Under the pieces are notes generated by a model. That model saw nothing but the letters and a program-made list of their open reading frames with translations. It ran no database searches and was not told the DNA's origin. This document shows, piece after piece, positions 1-9,618 of a stretch of DNA of 64,000 bases. This stretch comes from Roseinatronobacter sp. S2. GTDB lineage: Bacteria > Pseudomonadota > Alphaproteobacteria > Rhodobacterales > Rhodobacteraceae. Where the stretch lies: contig NZ_CP121113.1 of the NCBI RefSeq assembly GCF_029581395.1, positions 2,848,001-2,912,000 on the forward strand. Reading direction: 5' to 3'. Within the stretch, counting starts at the first letter, position 1, and every line of letters starts with the position of its first letter. The position numbers were made by a program, and so were the translations under genes.

Positions 1-314
1 AGGCCCCCGTCTGGCTAGGTGCGGAAGCCACCGTTCCGCTTGTCGTCGCCAAGGAAGCGAATATTCTGGTGCCTGCCATCGGCGCGCGTGATCTGGATGC
101 GCGCGTTGTCTATGACGGGCCGATCCCTGCACCTGTTGTGGCAGGAACGCAGCTTGGCGAGTTGCTTGTAGACATTCCCGACATGGCACAGATGCGTATT
201 CCGCTGGTCGCAGGCGCAGATGTGGCCGAAGGCGGGTTCACCGTGCGCGCGCAGGCTGCCGCATCACGGCTGTTCACCAAAATTCGCGGCGCCGGACAAG
301 AGGCCATGAACTAG
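1..314 (+). CDS. D-alanyl-D-alanine carboxypeptidase, C-terminal fragment
   Basis: This is the last ~104 residues of a protein that begins outside the window; the reading frame is open from base 3. The sequence (PVWLGAEATVPLV..., then a beta-rich tail ending VRAQAAASRLFTKIRG) resembles the C-terminal beta domain and membrane-proximal end of low-molecular-weight penicillin-binding proteins of the PBP5/DacF type. These trim the terminal D-Ala from peptidoglycan stem peptides in the periplasm. The catalytic SxxK domain is off the window. The stop is 2 bp before tmk, so the genes are probably co-transcribed. The family call rests on the C-terminal domain and the usual dac-tmk neighbourhood in Rhodobacterales. 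Confidence 0.75.
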   Translation, partial: APVWLGAEATVPLVVAKEANILVPAIGARDLDARVVYDGPIPAPVVAGTQLGELLVDIPDMAQMRIPLVAGADVAEGGFTVRAQAAASRLFTKIRGAGQEAMN

Positions 315-316
315 GC

Positions 317-961
317 ATGCTAAAGCGCCCCGATACCGGCATTTTCCTGACCTTCGAAGGTATTGACGGGTCGGGCAAATCCACGCAGGCCCGCGCTTTG
401 GCTGCGGCCTTGCAGGCGGGCGGGCGCGACACGGTGCTGACCCGCGAACCGGGCGGGTCAACCGGGGCCGAGGCCATCCGCGCCCTGCTGGTCGAAGGGG
501 CCGCAGACCGCTGGTCGCCCGAAACCGAAATCCTGCTGTTCAATGCCGCGCGCCGCGATCATCTGGAAAAAACCGTTCTGCCTGCACTGGCGCGCGGGGC
601 CGTTGTCATTTCGGACCGGTTTGCCGATTCAACCCGCGTGTATCAAGGCGCGGCGCGCGCCAGTCTGCGCCCTTTGGTGGACCAGTTGCATGATCTGGTC
701 ATAGGCATGGAGCCGGACCTGACCTTCGTGATCGACATGGATGCCAAGATCGCATTGTCACGCGGGCTTGCACGCAATTCCGGCGAGGACAGGTTTGAAG
801 ATATGGGCGCAACATTTCAGCAAACACTGCGCGCAGGTTTTCTGGAACTGGCCCGCATGTCCCCCGAACGTGTGCAGGTGGTTGACGGTGCCCGCGACAT
901 GGCCGCCATCAGCGCCGATGTGCTGGCCGCCACGCGGGCCTTCATGGACGCGCGCGCATGA
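317..961 (+). CDS. tmk: thymidylate kinase
   Basis: Phosphorylates dTMP to dTDP with ATP in the cytoplasm, for dTTP synthesis. The 214-residue product has a P-loop GIDGSGKST (15-23), the REPGGS substrate-binding segment (43-48), a DRF..STRVYQG motif and a lid-like arginine-rich segment (RGLARNSGEDRFE). Length is normal for bacterial Tmk. Its last four bases (ATGA) overlap the start of holB, so the two are translationally coupled; this tmk-holB pairing is common in alphaproteobacteria. Confidence 0.97.
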   Translation: MLKRPDTGIFLTFEGIDGSGKSTQARALAAALQAGGRDTVLTREPGGSTGAEAIRALLVEGAADRWSPETEILLFNAARRDHLEKTVLPALARGAVVISDRFADSTRVYQGAARASLRPLVDQLHDLVIGMEPDLTFVIDMDAKIALSRGLARNSGEDRFEDMGATFQQTLRAGFLELARMSPERVQVVDGARDMAAISADVLAATRAFMDARA

Positions 962-2058
962 GCGATGCCACCGACCTGCCGCTTCCCGACCAGCTGGAAG
1001 GTGCGCCGCACCCGCGCCAGACGCCCGTTCTGTTTGGCCAACAGGGGGCAGAAAGCGCTTTTTTGCAGGCTTGCAATTCCGGCAGGTTGCATCATGGCTG
1101 GCTGATATGTGGCCCGCGCGGGGTGGGCAAGGCGACGCTGGCGTGGAAAATCGCGCGGTTTCTGCTGGCCAGTTCACTGGACGGGGACAGTATGTCTGCC
1201 GCGCACACGCTGGACATGCCCGAAGATCACCCCACCGTCAGGCGGGTGCGCGCGGGCGCGGATGGCGGTCTTCTGGTCATCCGGCGTGGGCGCGATGACA
1301 AGGGCAATCTGCGCCGCGACATTACCGTGGATGTTATGCGCAAACTGCACGGCTTTTTCGGGCTGTCGGCCACCGACGGCGGGCGGCGCGTGGTGATTGT
1401 GGATGCCGCCGACGACATGAACGCCAACGCGGCCAATGCGCTGCTGAAGGCGCTGGAAGAACCGCCCGCGAATGCCACCCTGCTGCTGGTCGCGCATCAA
1501 CCCTCGCGCCTGCTGCCCACGATCCGGTCGCGCTGCCGCGAATTGCGGCTGCACCCGTTGCAGGGGCAGGACTTGCATTCAGCGCTGGAACAAGCTGGCA
1601 TTTCCGACGCGCCCCCCGCGCTTGCGGAACTGTCCGGCGGGTCGGTGGGGGCTGCAATGTCATTGGCGCAGGGCGGTGGTGCGGAGATATATCAACGGCT
1701 GGTCACGCTGTTTGCAGGACTGCCACGGCTGGACCGGCAAGCGGCCATCGCACTGGCCGAAATGACCGCAGGCAAGGGCAATGACGCACGGTTCGATCTG
1801 CTGCTGACCCTCTATGAGTTGTTTCTGACGCGGCTGGCGCGCGCAGGCATTCTGGGACCTGGGCCGGAAGCGGTGCCGGGCGAAGCGGCCCTTCTGGCCC
1901 GCCTCGCCCCCCATGATGGGGCCGCGCGCGCCTATGCCGGTCTGGCCCAGCGGCTGGGGGCGCGCGCACGGCACGGGCGCGCAGTCAACCTTGACCCTGC
2001 CGCGCTGGTGCTTGATATGGTCTTGCAGACCGAAGCAGAGGCACGCAAGTTCCTTTGA
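958..2058 (+). CDS. holB: DNA polymerase III subunit delta'
   Basis: Clamp-loader subunit of the DNA polymerase III holoenzyme; with delta, gamma/tau and ATP it loads the beta clamp. The 366-residue protein has an AAA+ fold with a Walker A-like GPRGVGKAT (52-60), a long RRGRDDKGNLRRDITVD segment typical of alphaproteobacterial delta', and sensor motifs around VVIVDAADDMNANAANALLKALEEPP. It overlaps tmk by 4 bp and is followed after 19 bp by tatD. Confidence 0.95.
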   Translation: MSDATDLPLPDQLEGAPHPRQTPVLFGQQGAESAFLQACNSGRLHHGWLICGPRGVGKATLAWKIARFLLASSLDGDSMSAAHTLDMPEDHPTVRRVRAGADGGLLVIRRGRDDKGNLRRDITVDVMRKLHGFFGLSATDGGRRVVIVDAADDMNANAANALLKALEEPPANATLLLVAHQPSRLLPTIRSRCRELRLHPLQGQDLHSALEQAGISDAPPALAELSGGSVGAAMSLAQGGGAEIYQRLVTLFAGLPRLDRQAAIALAEMTAGKGNDARFDLLLTLYELFLTRLARAGILGPGPEAVPGEAALLARLAPHDGAARAYAGLAQRLGARARHGRAVNLDPAALVLDMVLQTEAEARKFL

Positions 2059-2077
2059 TCACACGCGCGGAGTGTTC

Positions 2078-2863
2078 ATGCCCCAACCCCAGATCGTTGA
2101 CAGCCATTGCCATCTTGATTTCCCCGAACTCTCGGTAGAACTGGACGCTGTGATTGACCGCGCACATGCGGCCGGTGTCACGCGTATGGTCACCATCTGC
2201 ACCAAACTGCGTAACCTGCCGCAGGTTCAGGCCATTGCCGAAACCTATGACAGCGTGTTCTTTGCCGCAGGCACCCACCCGATGAGTGTGGCAGATGAAC
2301 CCATGGCAAGCGTTGCCGAACTGGTGAAACTGGCAGCGCATCCGAAAATGGTGGGCATTGGCGAAACAGGGCTGGATTATCACTACACTGCCGACAGCAA
2401 GGACGTGCAGCAAGAAAGCCTGCGTATCCATATCGAAGCCGCGCGCCAGACGCGCCTGCCGCTGATCATTCACGCCCGCGACGCTGATGACGATATGGCC
2501 CGCATTCTGCGTGATGAATACCGCGCAGACCCCTATGATTGCGTGATGCATTGCTTTTCATCCAGTGCGGAACTGGCGCGCGCGGCGCTGGATCTGGGGT
2601 TTTATCTGTCCATGTCGGGCATTGCGGCCTTTCCCAAAAGCGCCGCCTTGCGCGATATTTTCACGGCCGCCCCGCTGGACCGTATTCTGGTGGAAACCGA
2701 CGCCCCCTATCTGGCCCCGCCCCCCTTTCGCGGCAGGCGCAATGAACCGGCATACACGGTGCATACTGCGCAAATCGCAGCGCAGGCGTTCGGCATGGAG
2801 TATGCCGATTTTGCCGCAGCCACGTCGGCAAATTTTGACCGCCTGTTCTGGAAGGCCGCATAA
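2078..2863 (+). CDS. tatD: TatD family metal-dependent hydrolase
   Basis: A 261-residue TIM-barrel deoxyribonuclease/hydrolase of the TatD/YcfH type, linked in other bacteria to DNA repair and 3'-5' nuclease activity. Visible metal-site motifs are DSHCHLD (H10, H12), GETGLDYH, IHARDAD, MHCFSSS and VETDAPYLAP. I chose the ATG at 2078; an in-frame GTG lies 6 bp upstream, and a longer upstream extension would run through the end of holB. The stop TAA shares a base with the ATG of the next gene. Confidence 0.93.
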   Translation: MPQPQIVDSHCHLDFPELSVELDAVIDRAHAAGVTRMVTICTKLRNLPQVQAIAETYDSVFFAAGTHPMSVADEPMASVAELVKLAAHPKMVGIGETGLDYHYTADSKDVQQESLRIHIEAARQTRLPLIIHARDADDDMARILRDEYRADPYDCVMHCFSSSAELARAALDLGFYLSMSGIAAFPKSAALRDIFTAAPLDRILVETDAPYLAPPPFRGRRNEPAYTVHTAQIAAQAFGMEYADFAAATSANFDRLFWKAA

Positions 2864-3663
2864 TGGCGGAATTACGCGCCACCATTCTGGGCTGCGGATC
2901 GTCGGGCGGTGTGCCGCGTCTGGGTGGGCATTGGGGGGATTGCGACCCTGTAAACCCCCGCAACACGCGCCGCCGCTGTTCACTGCTGCTGGAACGTATC
3001 AACGATGCGGGGGGGCGTACGCAGGTTTTGATCGACACATCCCCCGACATGCGCGCGCAACTGCTGGATGCGGGTATCGGGCGGCTGGATGCGGTGGTGT
3101 TCACCCATGCGCATGCCGATCATGTGCATGGCATAGATGATTTGCGCCAATTGGTGTTCAACACAGGCCAGCGTCTGGCCGTCTGGGCCGATGGCGCGAC
3201 GCAGGATGCGCTTTATTCGCGCTTTGGCTATGCGTTCACCCAGCCGGTGGGGTCACCCTACCCGCCGATTCTGGACATGCACACGATTGACGGGGCCATC
3301 ACCATTGATGGCGCAGGCGGCGCGTTGGTGCTGCACCCGATGCGCCTAAACCACGGGTCCATCGATGCGCTTGGTTTTCGGGCAGGCGGGCTGGCCTATA
3401 CCCCTGATGTGGTGGAAATCTACGCTGAAAGCTGGACCCTGCTACAGGGGCTGGATATCTGGATTGTAGATGCCTTGCGCCGCAAACCACACCCGACTCA
3501 TGCACATCTGGACATGACGCTGGGCTGGATTACGCGCGCCACCCCGAAACAAGCGGTGCTGACGAACATGCATATCGATCTGGACTATGCCAGCGTAGAC
3601 ACGGAAACGCCTGAAAATGTGACCCCTGCCTATGACGGTATGGTGCTGCGGCTGGATATCTGA
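2863..3663 (+). CDS. MBL-fold metallohydrolase (PhnP-like)
   Basis: 266-residue metallo-beta-lactamase-fold hydrolase. The metal-binding HxHxDH motif is THAHADH (H82, H84, D86, H87), preceded by the GCGSSGGVPRLG N-terminus characteristic of the PhnP / cyclic phosphodiesterase-like branch. Start and stop are fused to its neighbours (TAATG upstream, TGATG downstream), so it is an integral member of the tmk operon. The natural substrate is unknown; the family hydrolyses phosphodiesters, but the specific reaction here is inference. Confidence 0.88.
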   Translation: MAELRATILGCGSSGGVPRLGGHWGDCDPVNPRNTRRRCSLLLERINDAGGRTQVLIDTSPDMRAQLLDAGIGRLDAVVFTHAHADHVHGIDDLRQLVFNTGQRLAVWADGATQDALYSRFGYAFTQPVGSPYPPILDMHTIDGAITIDGAGGALVLHPMRLNHGSIDALGFRAGGLAYTPDVVEIYAESWTLLQGLDIWIVDALRRKPHPTHAHLDMTLGWITRATPKQAVLTNMHIDLDYASVDTETPENVTPAYDGMVLRLDI

Positions 3664-4592
3664 TGCAGGCGCTGGCGAATGTCATTTTGCCGGTTTTCCT
3701 GATTATCGGCTTTGGCTATGTCGCGCGCTGGCGCAAGCTGATCACGGATGCCCATGTTGATGGCGTGGTGCTGTTTACCCAGAATTTCGCCATTCCCTGC
3801 TTGCTGTTCGTGGCCATCGCGCGGCTGGATCTGGGGCAGGAGTTTGATCTGCGGCTGCTGGCCAGCTTCTATGCGGGGGCAATCATCTGCTTCGCGCTTG
3901 GGTTTGCGGGGGCGCGCTGGCTTTTCCGCCGCGATTGGGAAGATTGCGTGGCCATCGGCTTTGTCGCGTTGTTTTCAAATTCGCTGCTGCTGGGGCTGCC
4001 GATCACCGAACGCGCCTACGGGTTCGATGCACTGGCCGCGAACTTTGCCATCATCGCGGTGCATTCGCCCATCTGCTACGGAATTGGCATTACCGCCATG
4101 GAACTGGTGCGCAACCGTGGCGGGCGGCTGCGCGATACCGGCGCGCGGGTGCTGAAGGCGATGTTCCGCAACGCGCTGGTGATTGGAATCGCCTTGGGGT
4201 TTATCGTCAACCTGTCGGGGCTGCCCATTCCCGGTGTCATGGATCAGGCGCTGGACATGATGGTGCGCGCGGCCCTGCCTGCGGCGCTGTTCGGGCTTGG
4301 CGGGGTGCTGTATCGCTACCGCCCCGAAGGCGATTTGCGCACCATCGGGTTTGTTGTTGGCTTGTCGCTGATCGTGCATCCGGCCATCACCTTCGGGCTG
4401 GCGCATCTGCTGGGGGTTGGCACGCAAGGCATGCGGTCCGCCGTGGTCACGGCCGCGATGGCACCGGGGGTGAACGCCTATGTCTTTGCCAATCTTTATG
4501 GCCGCGCAAAACGTGTGGCGGCGTCCTCGGTGCTGATCGGGACGGCGGGCGTGATTGTCACGGGCTGGGTCTGGTTGCAGATACTGCCCTGA
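3663..4592 (+). CDS. AEC family transporter (auxin efflux carrier-like permease)
   Basis: 309-residue integral inner-membrane protein with about ten hydrophobic segments arranged as two halves, as in the AEC/MdcF permease family, which exports or imports small organic acids. Recognisable family sequence includes QNFAIPCLLF in the first half and TAAMAPGVNAYVFANLY in the second. It is the last gene of the operon. The substrate cannot be predicted. Confidence 0.88.
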   Translation: MQALANVILPVFLIIGFGYVARWRKLITDAHVDGVVLFTQNFAIPCLLFVAIARLDLGQEFDLRLLASFYAGAIICFALGFAGARWLFRRDWEDCVAIGFVALFSNSLLLGLPITERAYGFDALAANFAIIAVHSPICYGIGITAMELVRNRGGRLRDTGARVLKAMFRNALVIGIALGFIVNLSGLPIPGVMDQALDMMVRAALPAALFGLGGVLYRYRPEGDLRTIGFVVGLSLIVHPAITFGLAHLLGVGTQGMRSAVVTAAMAPGVNAYVFANLYGRAKRVAASSVLIGTAGVIVTGWVWLQILP

Positions 4593-4623
4593 GTGCAGGG
4601 CGTGTGGTTGGTTTTTGACTGAA

Positions 4624-4822
4624 GGGGACGTTGGTGCTTGGATAAAGCCCGCGCCATCGGTGGGCCGGGGTCTGCCGGTCCGCCGCCAGTGAAGTTCACT
4701 TTATGCGGGCTGCATACTCCCATGATCAATAGCTTGGACTGCCATCAGAGTAATCGGCAGGCCGCGGGACGGCCCGCCGATGGCGCGGCGGCCTGCGGCC
4801 TTGATTCCGCGCCTTTGGGCAT
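4624..4822. repeat. Dispersed intergenic repeat, copy A
   Basis: Fills the gap between the AEC transporter and sodB, which converge on it. It shares a common layout with copies B, C and D: an outer hairpin built on ATCGG...CCGAT, a central near-palindrome GTGAA-G-TTCAC followed by a GCATACT-type segment, and a second ATCGG/CCGAT hairpin containing a CCGCGGGACGG-type core. Copies A and D are in one orientation, B and C in the other. No coding capacity is seen. Confidence 0.85.
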
Positions 4823-4879
4823 CTTCGCGCCATACAAGACAGCCTTGCAGGGCCATCACATATACCCCATGCACCCAAC

Positions 4880-4907
4880 AAAAAAGGGGCGCCCGAACGG
4901 GCACCCC
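4880..4907 (-). terminator. Rho-independent terminator of sodB
   Basis: On the minus strand a GC-rich hairpin (arms 4886-4895 and 4898-4907, one mismatch, AA/TT loop) is followed by a run of six T. It lies 25 bp downstream of the sodB stop. Confidence 0.85.
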
Positions 4908-4931
4908 TTTGGCATTGCACTGGCGCAGAAA

Positions 4932-5531
4932 TCACATGCGTGACGCCACATTTTCCCAGTTGACCAGCTTTTCAAGAAAGTTGCTCAGATAAGCAGGGCG
5001 CTTGTTGCGGAAGTCAATGTAATAGCTGTGCTCCCACACATCGCAGCCCAGCAGTGCGGTTTGACCAAAGCATAGCGGGTTCACGCCGTTTTCGGTCTTG
5101 GTGACCTTCAGCGACCCGTCCTTGTCCTTGACCAGCCAAGCCCAGCCCGACCCGAACTGACCGGCCCCTGCTGCGGAAAATTCTTCCTTGAACTTGTCCA
5201 CGGACCCGAAGCTTTCGGTCAGCGCACTCGCCAGCTCGCCCGGCATGCCACCAGTGCCCGGACCCATCATTTCCCAGAACTGCACATGGTTCCAGTGCTG
5301 GCTGGCATTGTTGAAAATACCGGTTTGTGCCACGGCACCGGACTGATAGGTGCCGGTGATGATGTCTTCCACCGATTTGCCTTCCCATTCGGTGCCGGCA
5401 ATCAGCTTGTTGCCATTGTCGACATAGGCCTTGTGGTGAATGTCATGGTGGAATTCCAGTGTTTCGCGGCTCATGCCCAGATCGGCCAGCGCATCATGCG
5501 AATACGGAAGGTCAGGAAGTTCGAAAGCCAT
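4932..5531 (-). CDS. sodB: superoxide dismutase (Fe type)
   Basis: Dismutates superoxide to O2 and H2O2. The 199-residue product has the four metal ligands of the Fe/Mn family: H28 (FHHDIHH), H82 (QHWNHVQFW), D164 and H168 (DVWEHSYYIDF). No signal peptide, so cytoplasmic. Fe rather than Mn is favoured by overall similarity to alphaproteobacterial SodB, but metal choice cannot be proven from sequence. It has its own terminator and stands alone, facing away from the tmk operon. Confidence 0.95.
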   Translation of the reverse strand: MAFELPDLPYSHDALADLGMSRETLEFHHDIHHKAYVDNGNKLIAGTEWEGKSVEDIITGTYQSGAVAQTGIFNNASQHWNHVQFWEMMGPGTGGMPGELASALTESFGSVDKFKEEFSAAGAGQFGSGWAWLVKDKDGSLKVTKTENGVNPLCFGQTALLGCDVWEHSYYIDFRNKRPAYLSNFLEKLVNWENVASRM

Positions 5532-5637
5532 GGTCTACCTCTTTTCGGTTATTGGTTCGCGACTGCCCTGAATAAGAGCCTTGAGGGCATGAACGTCAAG
5601 GGGCACAGCGCGGATTCCTGCCGACCGCCCTGATTTG

Positions 5638-6204
5638 TCAGGTATAAAGCGCGGGTTCAGAACCGGGTGCAGCCGCCGCAGACAACAGATCAAACATATA
5701 TTGTGCGACCGACCGGAAGCACACCACCGTCACCTGATCTGCGCCCGACATCCAGACCGCAGCCGCCACCTGTGCCGCGCGGGTGCGGCGTATCTCACCT
5801 TGGTCAAATTCGCTGAAATCCACGGGGCAGATTTTGGCCAGCGCATCAAGGGCGCCCGCCCCTTGCAGCGTGAATACTGCCCTTGCATCCGACACATTTG
5901 CCACGGTCGCAAATTCACCTGCCAGCGCCTGTGCCAGCGTGTCCGCCACGGCCCCCGCCTGATCATAGGGCAGCATCAGTAACAGCTCATCAGGTGACAT
6001 CCATGCCGCCGCCATGTCACCGGCACTGTTCACACAGCGCTGTGCGGGCATGTCCAGATCCATCACATCCTTCACCGCGCCCGCAATCGCGCCTGATGAT
6101 AAATCCCCGCGCAAGGTGATCATGCCGCGCAAGCCCGCCTCGGACACAGTGACGAAGCCTGCGAAATGCGCGCCCGGCAGCGCGCTGGTTTCCCTGTCAG
6201 ACAT
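5638..6204 (-). CDS. soxG: sarcosine oxidase, gamma subunit
   Basis: 188-residue small subunit of the heterotetrameric sarcosine oxidase, which oxidatively demethylates sarcosine to glycine, passing the methyl group to tetrahydrofolate. It has a folate-binding (GcvT-like) architecture, with VSEAGLRGMITLRGDLSS near the N-terminus and a GEIRRTRAAQ segment. It is the last gene of soxBDAG and overlaps soxA by 8 bp. No glyA or folate genes follow, unlike some sox clusters. Confidence 0.9.
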   Translation of the reverse strand: MSDRETSALPGAHFAGFVTVSEAGLRGMITLRGDLSSGAIAGAVKDVMDLDMPAQRCVNSAGDMAAAWMSPDELLLMLPYDQAGAVADTLAQALAGEFATVANVSDARAVFTLQGAGALDALAKICPVDFSEFDQGEIRRTRAAQVAAAVWMSGADQVTVVCFRSVAQYMFDLLSAAAAPGSEPALYT

Positions 6205-9200
6205 TTTGCTTCGCGCCTTCCTTGTCGATCAGCACGGGATCAATGATCCGCGCCTTGATGTCCTTGCCGCCGTCACCTGCAAATGTCAGCACATCGCCCA
6301 TGCGGTCCGGCCCGTTCCTGACCAGCGCCATGGCAATGCCACGCCCCAGATTGGCGGAATAATAGGTCGATGTGACGCGCCCTTCGGTTTGCGCCTGTCC
6401 ATTGGCGTTCTTGCCACCCGTCACGGCCAGCGCGGCATGCGGCAAAACCTGCCCGTCCAGCGTTTCAACGCCCACCAGTTTCCAGCGATCCGGGTTTACC
6501 ATGGCTTCGCGTTCCATACCCCGCTTGCCCAGAAAATCGGCCTTTTTCTTGCTGATGGCCCAATCAAGCCCCAGATCCTGCGGGATGACCGTGCCATCTG
6601 TTTCATCCCCGATCATGATAAAGCCTTTTTCCGCGCGCAGAATATGCAGCGCTTCGGTCCCGTAAGGCATAAGGCCCAGATCGGCCCCTTCGTCCACAAG
6701 GCGGTCCCAGAAGGCGCGCCCCTGCCCTGCGGGCACGGCAATTTCAAACGACAGCTCGCCTGAAAAACTGATGCGGAACACGCGCGCGTCAAACCCAGCC
6801 AGCGTGCCGTCGCGCCATTCCATGAAGGGCAGCGCATCGCGGCTGACATCCATCCCGCCAAGGCGGTCCAGCAACACGCGCGCTTTGGGGCCGACGACCG
6901 CGAATTGGGCGAATTGCTCGGTCAGGTTGACGGTGTGAACCCGCCAGTCCCACCATTCGCATTGCAGCCAGTCTTCCATCCATGCATGAATATGATCCGC
7001 CCCGCCGCTGGTGGTGTGCACAAGGAAACTGTCCGCGTCAAGCCGCGCGACAACGCCATCATCCATCAGGAACCCGTTTTCATTGCACATCAGCCCGTAG
7101 CGGCATTTGCCGGGCTTCAGCGTGCTGATCATGTTGGTATAAAGCATGTCCAGAAAACGGCCTGCATCCGGCCCGCGCACAAGTATCTTGCCAAGGGTGG
7201 ACGCATCCAGAAGGCCCACATTTTCGCGGGTGTTCTTCACCTCGCGGTTGACGGCATCATGACGCGTCTCCCCCCCGCGCACATAGGCGAATGGCCGCCG
7301 CCATTGGCCCACAGGTTCCCAATCCGCGCCATTGACAGTGTGCCAGTCATGCACAGGACTGCGCCGCAGGGGCTGGAAAATCGCGCCGCGCGCCTCTCCC
7401 GCGATGGCAGCAATGGAAATGGGCGTATAGGGCGGGCGGAAAGTGGTTGTGCCGGTTGCCGGAATGGGCTGGCCCAGCGCGTCGGACAGGATGGCCAGAC
7501 CATTGATATTACTAAGCTTCCCCTGATCTGTTGCCATGCCAAGGGTGGTGTAGCGCTTGGTATGTTCGACCGATTGATACCCTTCGCGCGCAGAAAGCTG
7601 CACGTCGGACACTTTCACATCATTCTGGTAATCCAGCCACATTTTCATGCGCAAATCATAGCTGGCCTGCGCGGGCATCATCCAGACAGGTTGCATCGGG
7701 GCCTCAGCCGGTGCGATGGCCTGCGGGGCCGCATCGGGCTGGCCGTTTGCCCCCACTGCCTGCGCGGCCATGCGCGCGCAGCGATGGGCATCGCTCAGGA
7801 CATCAAGCAATTCGCCATTGGCCGCCCCGCAGGCGCGCACAAACCCCGCCCCATCCGCGCCCAGTGGCGGGCGCGCAGGGTCGGGGCGGAAATAGCTGCC
7901 TGCCTCGTCCCAGATCAGCTTGCCGCCGCAATGCGACCACAGATGCACCACAGGCGACCAGCCGCCCGACATGGCGACCGCGTCGCAGTCTATGCTGCGT
8001 TCAACCGCGCCGCCGCTGCTGTCCTGACGGCAGATTTCCACGCCTGTCACGCGCTTGCCCCCCTTGACCTTGCGGATGGCGCGGCCTTCCAGAACCTCTA
8101 TCCCCAAAGCGCGCGCACACGCGGGCAGATCGCCCGACGCAACGGCGCGGGGGTCTATGATTGCGGCCACATCAAGCCCTGCGTCATGCGCGGCAATGGC
8201 ACTGCGATAGGCATCATCATTATTGGTGACAACAACAATACGCGCACCCGGTGCGACAGCATAATTCACAATATAGTCACGCAGCGCGCTGGCCAGCATC
8301 ACACCCGGCACATCATTGCCCGCGAATGACAGCGGGCGTTCAATCGCCCCTGTGGCAGTGATGATCTGGCGCGCGCGCATGCGCCACAGACGGTGGCGGG
8401 GCGTATCAGCGCCCGGCATATGGTCGGCCACACGTTCATAGCCCAGCACATAGCCATGATCATGCACCCCCGCCCCCATGCAACGGGTGCGCAGCTGCAC
8501 ATTGTCCATGGCGTGCAGCCGCGCAACAGTGGCATTGATCCAGTCCTGCGCGGGCTGGCCGTCGATCTGTGCGCCATCCACAGGCGCGCGCCCGCCCCAA
8601 TGGGCCGTCTGTTCCCACAACGTGACCTTGGCCCCGCTTTGCCCCGCAGCCAGTGCGGCCTGTAGCCCCGCAATGCCACCGCCAAGAACCAGAATATCAG
8701 TGAATGCATAAATCTGTTCATAACGATCAGGATCGCGCGCATCAGGCGCAGGCGCCTTGCCCAGACCGGCAGAACGGCGGATGAGGGGTTCATAGACATG
8801 TTTCCAGAACGCGCGCGGGCGCAGGAATGTCTTGTAATAAAACCCCGCCGTCAGAAATTGCGGCACCAGATTATTGACCGAGAGCAGGTCAAATTCCAGA
8901 GAGGGCCAGTGGTTCTGGCTGACAGCTTCCAGCCCGTCGAACAATTCGGTGGTCGTGGCACTTTGGTTCGGTTCATACCGGTTGCCCTGCCCAAGGCCCA
9001 GCAGGGCATTGGGTTCTTCCGCGCCCGCTGCCACAACCCCGCGCGGGCGGTGGTATTTGAACGACCGGCCCAGCAACATCTGGTCATTGGCCAGCAGGCT
9101 GGCCGCGACCGTGTCGCCCTGAAACCCGGCCATAGATTTGCCGTTGAAGGTGAAGTTCTGCGACTTGCTGCGGTCGATCAACCGCCCGCCCTTGGGCAAA

Positions 9201-9211
9201 CGATGGCTCAT
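6197..9211 (-). CDS. soxA: sarcosine oxidase, alpha subunit
   Basis: 1004-residue large subunit. The N-terminal part (MSHRLPKGGRLIDRSK...) is a 2Fe-2S-like/FAD-associated domain, the middle a pyridine-nucleotide disulfide oxidoreductase-like domain (ILVLGGGIAGLQAALAAGQSG), and the C-terminal ~370 residues a GcvT-type folate-binding domain. With beta, gamma and delta it converts sarcosine, O2 and THF to glycine, H2O2 and methylene-THF. The reading frame is open 129 bp further upstream, but the ATG at 9211 overlaps the soxD stop by the usual ATGA, which fixes the start. Confidence 0.95.
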   Translation of the reverse strand: MSHRLPKGGRLIDRSKSQNFTFNGKSMAGFQGDTVAASLLANDQMLLGRSFKYHRPRGVVAAGAEEPNALLGLGQGNRYEPNQSATTTELFDGLEAVSQNHWPSLEFDLLSVNNLVPQFLTAGFYYKTFLRPRAFWKHVYEPLIRRSAGLGKAPAPDARDPDRYEQIYAFTDILVLGGGIAGLQAALAAGQSGAKVTLWEQTAHWGGRAPVDGAQIDGQPAQDWINATVARLHAMDNVQLRTRCMGAGVHDHGYVLGYERVADHMPGADTPRHRLWRMRARQIITATGAIERPLSFAGNDVPGVMLASALRDYIVNYAVAPGARIVVVTNNDDAYRSAIAAHDAGLDVAAIIDPRAVASGDLPACARALGIEVLEGRAIRKVKGGKRVTGVEICRQDSSGGAVERSIDCDAVAMSGGWSPVVHLWSHCGGKLIWDEAGSYFRPDPARPPLGADGAGFVRACGAANGELLDVLSDAHRCARMAAQAVGANGQPDAAPQAIAPAEAPMQPVWMMPAQASYDLRMKMWLDYQNDVKVSDVQLSAREGYQSVEHTKRYTTLGMATDQGKLSNINGLAILSDALGQPIPATGTTTFRPPYTPISIAAIAGEARGAIFQPLRRSPVHDWHTVNGADWEPVGQWRRPFAYVRGGETRHDAVNREVKNTRENVGLLDASTLGKILVRGPDAGRFLDMLYTNMISTLKPGKCRYGLMCNENGFLMDDGVVARLDADSFLVHTTSGGADHIHAWMEDWLQCEWWDWRVHTVNLTEQFAQFAVVGPKARVLLDRLGGMDVSRDALPFMEWRDGTLAGFDARVFRISFSGELSFEIAVPAGQGRAFWDRLVDEGADLGLMPYGTEALHILRAEKGFIMIGDETDGTVIPQDLGLDWAISKKKADFLGKRGMEREAMVNPDRWKLVGVETLDGQVLPHAALAVTGGKNANGQAQTEGRVTSTYYSANLGRGIAMALVRNGPDRMGDVLTFAGDGGKDIKARIIDPVLIDKEGAKQNV

Positions 9212-9531
9212 GCAAAACCCTCCCATTCGGGGCGTCTGGCCTTGATCGCGGCTATGATATCGGCAGGGGGTTCGGTGGTCTGCGCGGGATAGGTCCCGAA
9301 CACTTCCAGTGTCATCGTGCAGCGCGCCGCCAGAAACCACTTGCCGCAGCCATAGGCATGACGCCAGCGTTCAAAATGCACCCCGCGCGGGTTCTTGCGG
9401 TTGAACATGTAGGATTCGTAATCGCGATCCGGCGATCCCGGACCATAGCGCTTCAGATGCGCCTCTCCGCCGGGGCTGAATTCGGTTTCCTCGGCGGTGA
9501 CGCCGCAGCAGGGGCAGGTCAGGATGAGCAT
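9208..9531 (-). CDS. soxD: sarcosine oxidase, delta subunit
   Basis: 107-residue zinc-binding small subunit of heterotetrameric sarcosine oxidase. Zinc ligands are visible as C-P-C-C near residue 6 and the HAYGCGKWF segment; the stretch FSPGGEAHLKRYGP and NPRGVHFERWRH are family signatures. The start at 9531 is preceded by a strong AAGGAGGAACA ribosome site. It lies between soxB and soxA in the standard B-D-A-G order. Confidence 0.95.
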   Translation of the reverse strand: MLILTCPCCGVTAEETEFSPGGEAHLKRYGPGSPDRDYESYMFNRKNPRGVHFERWRHAYGCGKWFLAARCTMTLEVFGTYPAQTTEPPADIIAAIKARRPEWEGFA

Positions 9532-9618
9532 TGTTCCTCCTTCGGGGAAGGCCGGGCGCTGCCCCGGACCCCGGGATATTTCCACCAGAATGAATGAGGC
9601 GTGAGGGGTGCTCCGGCA